From contig CAMVDI010000053.1 in NCBI GenBank assembly GCA_947166205.1, positions 1-10,442 of the forward strand: a DNA stretch of 10,442 nucleotides, read 5' to 3'. The stretch comes from an uncultured Clostridia bacterium (GTDB lineage Bacteria > Bacillota_A > Clostridia > Christensenellales > Aristaeellaceae). The notes below the pieces were generated by a model. The model saw only the letters and a list, made by a program, of their open reading frames with translations. It was not told where the DNA came from and ran no database searches. Shown piece after piece: positions 6,573 to 10,442 of the stretch (the first letter of the stretch is position 1; each line of letters starts with the position of its first letter). Position numbers and translations under genes: made by a program.

Positions 6573-7202
6573 ATGTTCAGGAAAATTTCTGCTCTGCTGC
6601 TCGCGCTGACGATGGCGCTAGTCTCCTGCTCCGCTTTCGCGGAAACGCTGGTTGTAAGTCCCGGTTCCGAAACGGGCTGCAGCATGATCATGTTCAAGAC
6701 GCTGTTCGACACGATCTCCAACGCCAGCAATTATTCCTTCGTGTGGGCTGACGGGCTGACGAAGGAAGACGGCTACGAAGTCTACTCCGCCACCTCTTCC
6801 GACGGGATGATGGCGATCAAGGTCTACTCCAAGAACGGCAATTTCTGCTATCTGACCGGCGAGGGCGAAGCTTCCTTCACCGTCTCCAGCACCTCTACCG
6901 TCCAGAAGCTGGGCGAGTGGTTCGGCGCTGTGCTGGCCTCCGGCGTGCTGAGCGTTTACTCCGCCGAGGGCGGATCTCTTGACGCCAGCGTGGTCAGCAA
7001 ATTCACCGAAGCGCTGACACCCCTGACCAGCGCCTTCTCCGGCATCAGCGACGACGCGATCCTCAAGGGCATCGTGGTCACCGCCCTGCCGCTGGGTTAT
7101 CCCTGCGGTCTGGAAGTCTCCGGCCAGACCAGCGGCCTTGGCGGAACCCTGAAGATCAAGCTGGCCGTCACCGGCCCCGACGGAAGCGTTTCCGGACAAT
7201 AA
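6573..7202 (+). CDS. Secreted or lipid-anchored protein, unknown function
   Basis: The 209-residue product begins with an export signal. Cleavage could follow AFA at residue 23 (signal peptidase I). Alternatively LVSC at 16-19 matches a lipobox, with C19 as lipid attachment. The mature part has a strand-rich first half (YSFVWADGLTKEDGYEVYSA at 54-73, MAIKVYSKNGNFCYLTG at 80-96), a Ser/Thr/Ala-rich middle, and a closing strand region GGTLKIKLAVTGPDGS at 190-205. I do not recognise a family. The start is supported by AGGGAGG at 6558-6564, 8 bases upstream. A strong terminator follows at 7301-7342. The 3' end is nearly duplicated, in opposite orientation, at 4177-4239, so at least one relative once existed nearby. 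Confidence 0.85.
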   Translation: MFRKISALLLALTMALVSCSAFAETLVVSPGSETGCSMIMFKTLFDTISNASNYSFVWADGLTKEDGYEVYSATSSDGMMAIKVYSKNGNFCYLTGEGEASFTVSSTSTVQKLGEWFGAVLASGVLSVYSAEGGSLDASVVSKFTEALTPLTSAFSGISDDAILKGIVVTALPLGYPCGLEVSGQTSGLGGTLKIKLAVTGPDGSVSGQ

Positions 7203-7300
7203 TCGACATGCCGCGGCGTTCTGAAGCTCTTTCAGCTTCTTTGCCGGACAGCTGATCCGGATCTGATCCGGTTGATTTATCCCTGTTCACTGAACCCATG

Positions 7301-7342
7301 GATGCCTCCAGCGCTCCAATCGCTGGAGGCATCGTTTTTTTT
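7301..7342 (+). terminator. Strong Rho-independent terminator
   Basis: A 13-bp perfect stem (gatgcctccagcg at 7301-7313 with cgctggaggcatc at 7321-7333) has a 7-base loop and is followed by eight T at 7335-7342. It ends the transcript of the gene ending at 7202. Confidence 0.96.
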
Positions 7343-7470
7343 ACTGTTCCGCTGACCTTCAGCCGGGCCTGAAGCAAAAGCCGGAACAGGATCTGCGGGG
7401 GATCCGCTTCGCAGGGAGTTTATCCGTCCGACCCTGTTCAGAAAGAAAACTTCTTTTTCCGCCGACCCTG

Positions 7471-7479
7471 TGATATAAT
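7471..7479 (+). promoter_or_regulatory. Extended -10 promoter for the antiporter-MgtC pair
   Basis: TGA directly before a perfect TATAAT (7474-7479) gives an extended -10. The -35 position at 7451-7456 reads TTCTTT and is weak. The leader would be about 70 bases. Confidence 0.7.
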
Positions 7480-7503
7480 CCTTTTTTGCGGACATTTTCC
7501 CGC

Positions 7504-7524
7504 CCGCGCGCTTTCCCCGCGCGG
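7504..7524 (+). repeat. GC hairpin in antiporter leader
   Basis: A perfect 7-bp stem, ccgcgcg (7504-7510) with cgcgcgg (7518-7524), has a 7-base loop. It sits 13 bases before the ribosome binding site and could affect translation, but no riboswitch family is recognised. Confidence 0.6.
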
Positions 7525-7554
7525 AGATTTCCGGAAGAGAGAGGGGGCTTCTGC

Positions 7555-9024
7555 ATGTTTCCCTGGGTCAGGAACGATACCGGGCCCTCTGCCCCCTCCG
7601 TGATCGTTTCCATGGCGGTCATGCTGCTTTTCGGATTCCTGCTGACCCGGGTTACCAAAAGGCTGAAGCTGCCCAACGTGACGGGGTACATTCTGGCGGG
7701 CATCCTGATCGGGCCCTTCTGCCTGGACATGATTCCCGCCTCCTTTATCCGGAACACGGATTTTCTTTCGGATATCGCGCTGAGCTTCATCGCCTTCAGC
7801 ACCGGCGAGTTTTTCAGGCTCTCCGCCCTCCGGAAAAACGGGGTCAGGGTGGTCGTGATCACCCTCTTCGAGGCGCTTGGGGCCTCCGCCCTGGTCTTCA
7901 TCGCGGTCTACTTTGTGCTGGGCATGGATCTGGCCTTCTCCGCGGTGCTGGCCGCCCTCGCCTCCGCCACGGCGCCGGCCTCCACCATGATGACCATCCG
8001 GCAGACCGGCGCAAAGGGCGATTTTGTGGAAACCCTGCTGCAGGTCGTGGCCTTCGACGACATTGTGGGCCTGCTGGCCTACTCCGGAGCCATCGCCGTG
8101 GCGCTGGCAAGCTATACCGGCGCCGGGTTCTCCTTTTCGACCCTGCTGGAGCCCATCCTGTCCAACGCGGGGGCGCTGGCGCTGGGAGGCCTGTTCGGCG
8201 TGCTGCTGAAATGGATGCTGCAGAACCGCTCCTCCAGCGACAACCGGCTGATCATCGCCGTGGCGATGCTGTTCTCCTTCTGCGGGATCTGCGCCGTGAT
8301 GGGCATCTCCCCGCTGCTGGGCTGCATGGCCATGAGCACGGTCTACATCAACCTGACCGGCGACGAGCGCCTCTTCCGCCAGCTGGGGTATTTCTCCCCT
8401 CCGATTCTTCTGCTGTTCTTCGTCCGCTCCGGCATGAGCTTTGACCTGAACTCCGTGCTGAACGCCGGCGGAAGCCTGGGTTCGGCGCCGCTGCTGCTGG
8501 TGGGCGTCGTCTACTTCCTGACCCGGATCGCCGGAAAGTATGCCGGCGCCTTTGCGGGATGCGCCGTGACGGGAAAGGGCCCCCGGGTCCGGAACTATCT
8601 GGGCCTGGCGCTGGTGCCTCAGGCCGGGGTGGCGATCGGACTGGCGGCCATGGGGGCCAGAAGCCTGGGCGGAGAGGCGGGAAAGGCGCTGCAGACCATC
8701 ATCCTCGCCTCCAGCATACTCTATGAGCTGGCAGGGCCGGGGCTGGCCAAGCTGAGCCTGTACCTCTCCGGATCCTACAGCAACAGGCTGGAGGATCTGG
8801 TTCCCGTGGCGGAGGCCGACGAGAACGGGCAGCCCAAGACGGAGGCCCAGAAGCTGATCGAGCGCGTGAACGCGATCCAGAAGGAGCTGGCCGCCCGGCA
8901 GGGCCCCAGCGAGGAGGAGCGGGTTTTCACGGAGGAAGCGATTCAGCACTATCACGAGATGTGGACCGGGACGGACCTGCCCCGCCGCGGCCGGAGATAC
9001 AAAGGAGGTCGCTATTTCAGATGA
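7555..9024 (+). CDS. CPA2-family Na+(K+)/H+ antiporter
   Basis: This is a 489-residue polytopic membrane exchanger of the monovalent cation:proton antiporter-2 type. LKLPNVTGYILAGILIGP at 37-54 is the classic early-helix motif. ASATAPASTMM at 136-146 fits the unwound fourth helix. AFDDIVGLL at 166-174 carries the ion-binding Asp pair D168-D169. YLGLALVPQAGVAIGLA at 348-364 is the conserved late helix. In this superfamily a DD pair is associated with electrogenic Na+/H+ exchange (NapA/NhaA) and QD with KefB/KefC, so Na+/H+ exchange is the better guess. The C-terminal tail of about 70 residues is hydrophilic and lacks an RCK/TrkA-N domain. ATG 7555 is chosen because GAGAGGGGG lies 7 bases upstream; an in-frame ATG at 7486 falls close to the -10 box. 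Its stop overlaps the next start (ATGA at 9021-9024), so the two proteins are translationally coupled. Confidence 0.92.
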   Translation: MFPWVRNDTGPSAPSVIVSMAVMLLFGFLLTRVTKRLKLPNVTGYILAGILIGPFCLDMIPASFIRNTDFLSDIALSFIAFSTGEFFRLSALRKNGVRVVVITLFEALGASALVFIAVYFVLGMDLAFSAVLAALASATAPASTMMTIRQTGAKGDFVETLLQVVAFDDIVGLLAYSGAIAVALASYTGAGFSFSTLLEPILSNAGALALGGLFGVLLKWMLQNRSSSDNRLIIAVAMLFSFCGICAVMGISPLLGCMAMSTVYINLTGDERLFRQLGYFSPPILLLFFVRSGMSFDLNSVLNAGGSLGSAPLLLVGVVYFLTRIAGKYAGAFAGCAVTGKGPRVRNYLGLALVPQAGVAIGLAAMGARSLGGEAGKALQTIILASSILYELAGPGLAKLSLYLSGSYSNRLEDLVPVAEADENGQPKTEAQKLIERVNAIQKELAARQGPSEEERVFTEEAIQHYHEMWTGTDLPRRGRRYKGGRYFR

Positions 9025-9746
9025 TCATTACGATTCAGGACCCGCTGGCGGCGCTGCTGGGCCACTCCACGGCGACGATCGGGGTGTGGTCCGTGGTCCA
9101 GCGGATCCTCGTCTCCGCGGGTCTCTCCGCCATCATCGGCATGGAGCGCTCCAACAAGCGCCACTCCGCCGGGCTGCGGACCTTCATGCTGGTGTCCATG
9201 GCGGGCACCATGGCCATGCTGGTGGACCTGTGGCTGTTTCAGAATCTGCAGAACGGGCTCTTCCTCATGAGCGCGGCCGCCGTCATCGCCACCACCATGA
9301 TTGCCACCAACTCCCTCTTCATCTCCTCCCGGAACCAGATCAAGGGGATCACCACCTCCGCGGGGCTGATGGTGACCTGCCTGCTGGGCATTTCCCTCGG
9401 CGCGGGGTTCTATACCCTGACCCTGGCCGGCGGGCTGGCGGTGCTGTTCTGCCTGTTCACGCTGCCCGCCCTGGAGGCTACGCTGAAGGATCGTTCCAAT
9501 CATTTTGAGATTCACCTGGAGCTGACCAGCAGCCCCCGGCTGAAGGATTTTGTGGCGACCATCCGGGAGCTGGGCATGAAGATCGACGATATCGAGACCA
9601 ATCCCGCGTACGTCAATTCCGGCCTGAGCGTCTATTCCGTGGCGATCTCCATCACGAAAAAGGAACTGAAGAAATTCAAGACCCACCGGGAAATCATCGA
9701 CGCCCTGGCCACGCTGGACTACGTTTCCCATATCGAGGAAATCTGA
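9021..9746 (+). CDS. MgtC/SapB-family membrane protein, divergent
   Basis: The 241-residue protein has an N-terminal MgtC-type membrane domain and a soluble C-terminal domain. Family marks are GLSAIIGMER at 34-43, SAGLRTFMLVSMAGT at 49-63 and IKGITTSAGLMVTCLLGISLGAGFY at 107-131. The usual GxGFLGAG-like stretch before ITTSAG is replaced by AAAVIATTMIATNSLF at 85-100, so it is divergent. Residues 158-241, rich in alternating strands and helices, fit the ACT-like cytoplasmic tail. MgtC relatives act in Mg2+-limited growth, membrane-potential control or ATP-synthase modulation; which applies here is unknown. ATG 9021 overlaps the antiporter stop, with AAAGGAGG at 9001-9008 (12-base spacing). An in-frame ATG at 8961 would overlap the antiporter by 64 bases and is less likely. 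The coupling suggests joint ion or pH homeostasis. Confidence 0.85.
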   Translation: MIITIQDPLAALLGHSTATIGVWSVVQRILVSAGLSAIIGMERSNKRHSAGLRTFMLVSMAGTMAMLVDLWLFQNLQNGLFLMSAAAVIATTMIATNSLFISSRNQIKGITTSAGLMVTCLLGISLGAGFYTLTLAGGLAVLFCLFTLPALEATLKDRSNHFEIHLELTSSPRLKDFVATIRELGMKIDDIETNPAYVNSGLSVYSVAISITKKELKKFKTHREIIDALATLDYVSHIEEI

Positions 9747-9802
9747 AATCACACACGGAACGGGGACCCGCTGCGGAAAAGCTTCCGCCGGGCCTGCCGG
9801 AC

Positions 9803-9818
9803 AGGGGAAGCATCCCCT
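9803..9818 (+). repeat. Small hairpin before dtd
   Basis: A 6-bp stem, agggga / tcccct, with a 4-base loop lies 14 bases before the dtd start. No T run follows. It may shape translation initiation, since the dtd ribosome site is poor. No promoter is recognised in the 86-base gap, so dtd may be read through from the antiporter-MgtC transcript. Confidence 0.4.
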
Positions 9819-9832
9819 GGGAAAGGGTTTGC

Positions 9833-10282
9833 ATGCGCTGCGTTGTCCAAAGAGTATCCTCCGCTTCCGTCCGGGTGGGGACGGAGACGGCCGGGGAAAT
9901 CGGCCCCGGCATTCTGGCGCTGATCGGCGTCTGCGATACGGACGGTCCCGGGGATCTGAAATATATCGCGGACAAGGTGGCCCACCTCCGGATTTTTGAC
10001 GATGAAGCCGGGGTCATGAACCGGTCCGTGCTGGATACGGGCGGGTCCATTCTGGCGGTCAGCCAGTTTACGCTCTTCGGGGACGCCCGGGGCGGCCGGC
10101 GGCCCAGCTACATCCGGGCGGCCAGGCCGGAGAAGGCCAATGAGATGTACGAGACCATGATCGCCCGGTGGCGGGAAATGGGAATCCGGGTGGAGACCGG
10201 GCGCTTCCGGACGGAAATGCAGGTTTCCCTGGTCAACGAGGGACCTGTCACCATCCTGCTGGATTCGGAAAAGACCTTCTGA
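9833..10282 (+). CDS. dtd: D-aminoacyl-tRNA deacylase
   Basis: This cytoplasmic proofreading enzyme hydrolyses D-aminoacyl-tRNA (and glycyl-tRNA(Ala)), preventing D-amino acids entering proteins. At 149 residues it has the usual family length. It begins MRCVVQRVSSASVRV, has SQFTLFGD at 77-84 followed by GGRRPSYIRAA at 87-97, and the NEGPVTILLDS motif at 135-145 whose Gly-cisPro pair (G137, P138) builds the chiral-selective pocket. ATG 9833 has only a modest Shine-Dalgarno (GAAAGGG at 9821-9827, 5-base spacing). It lies 109 bases before smc. That placement differs from the rnc-smc-ftsY order common in Bacillota. Confidence 0.97.
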   Translation: MRCVVQRVSSASVRVGTETAGEIGPGILALIGVCDTDGPGDLKYIADKVAHLRIFDDEAGVMNRSVLDTGGSILAVSQFTLFGDARGGRRPSYIRAARPEKANEMYETMIARWREMGIRVETGRFRTEMQVSLVNEGPVTILLDSEKTF

Positions 10283-10323
10283 TCCGGGGAGCCGGGGCCG
10301 GAGGGACCCCGCGGCCGGATCAG
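10279..10323 (+). repeat. Long GC-rich stem-loop overlapping the dtd stop
   Basis: A 9-bp perfect stem, ctgatccgg (10279-10287) with ccggatcag (10315-10323), includes the dtd stop codon. It encloses a GC-rich segment with its own 5-bp stem (cgggg 10293-10297, ccccg 10307-10311). No T run follows, so it is not a classic terminator. The rest of the gap to smc is also very GC-rich, and I see no promoter in it. Confidence 0.6.
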
Positions 10324-10391
10324 GCCGGACGCCCCGGAACGCGCCGGGACCCCGGGGCACCCCGCGAAAACGAAATGAAAGACGGAACGAG

Positions 10392-10442
10392 ATGCGACTG
10401 AAGAAACTGGAACTGTACGGATTCAAGTCCTTCGCCCAGCGG
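10392..10442 (+). CDS. smc: Chromosome segregation protein SMC, first 17 codons
   Basis: The window ends inside this gene. The visible residues, MRLKKLELYGFKSFAQR, match the highly conserved SMC N terminus (LKxLELxGFKSFA), the strand just before the Walker A site. SMC is the ATP-driven condensin subunit that organises and segregates the chromosome. The start at ATG 10392 fits the family N terminus, though the ribosome site upstream is weak. The gene may be transcribed with dtd. Confidence 0.92.
   Translation, partial: MRLKKLELYGFKSFAQR

Larger units (their letters stand above)
7203..7554. other. Intergenic region before the antiporter
   Basis: This 352-base stretch holds no credible gene. 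It contains overlapping weak inverted repeats near 7221-7239 without a T run, the terminator at 7301-7342, the antiporter promoter near 7474 and a GC hairpin at 7504-7524. Nothing is recognised in 7343-7450. Confidence 0.75.

Noticed and set aside
7480..7554. Magnesium or ion riboswitch before the antiporter-MgtC pair
   Set aside because: The leader is only about 70 bases with one simple hairpin. I could not match it to any known riboswitch core.
7438..8955. 505-codon minus-strand open frame
   Set aside because: It lies antisense to the antiporter and consists of Gln/His/Gly-rich sequence, so it is a mirror of codon bias rather than a gene.
1..10442. Defence system, prophage or CRISPR content
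   Set aside because: No repeat-spacer array, nuclease, helicase, reverse transcriptase, integrase or transposase motif was seen in any credible gene.

Overview
The window looks like chromosome from a fairly GC-rich member of the Bacillota, most likely a gut- or rumen-type Clostridia. The evidence is strong AGGAGG ribosome binding sites, sigma-A type promoters with 17-base spacers, T-tailed hairpin terminators, Sec-type secreted proteins, a Bacillus-type alpha-galacturonidase, a PdaC-like polysaccharide deacetylase, and dtd followed by smc. No phage, transposase, CRISPR, tRNA or rRNA gene was recognised. The genus is not determined.

Layout. (1) 1-918: the 3' end of a secreted-type protein that ends a thioredoxin-like fold and closes with a small prealbumin/CnaB-like domain, followed by a terminator. 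(2) 1103-2503: a minus-strand, relatively AT-rich pair. It consists of a 179-residue protein that faintly resembles a degenerate anti-sigma/GHKL ATPase, under a good promoter, followed by a seven-helix membrane protein of unknown role with a TTG start. (3) 2619-4158: lplD (GH4 alpha-galacturonidase) with its own promoter and a bidirectional terminator. (4) 4177-4239: a minus-strand gene remnant matching the 3' end of the secreted-protein gene at 6573-7202. (5) 4290-7342: three exported-protein genes, each with its own promoter: a PdaC-like deacetylase and two small secreted proteins of unknown function. (6) 7474-9746: a CPA2 cation/proton antiporter overlapping (ATGA) a divergent MgtC-family membrane protein. 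(7) 9833-10442: dtd and the first 17 codons of smc.

How they fit together. Most genes are housekeeping, envelope or carbohydrate functions with separate promoters, so this is not one large operon. The clear functional unit is antiporter plus MgtC, which is probably ion or pH homeostasis. A possible second unit is the GHKL-like protein plus the seven-helix membrane protein. I found no convincing new defence or mobile system. The most interesting leads are the gene remnant with its retained bidirectional terminator, the antiporter-MgtC coupling, and the unexplained minus-strand pair.
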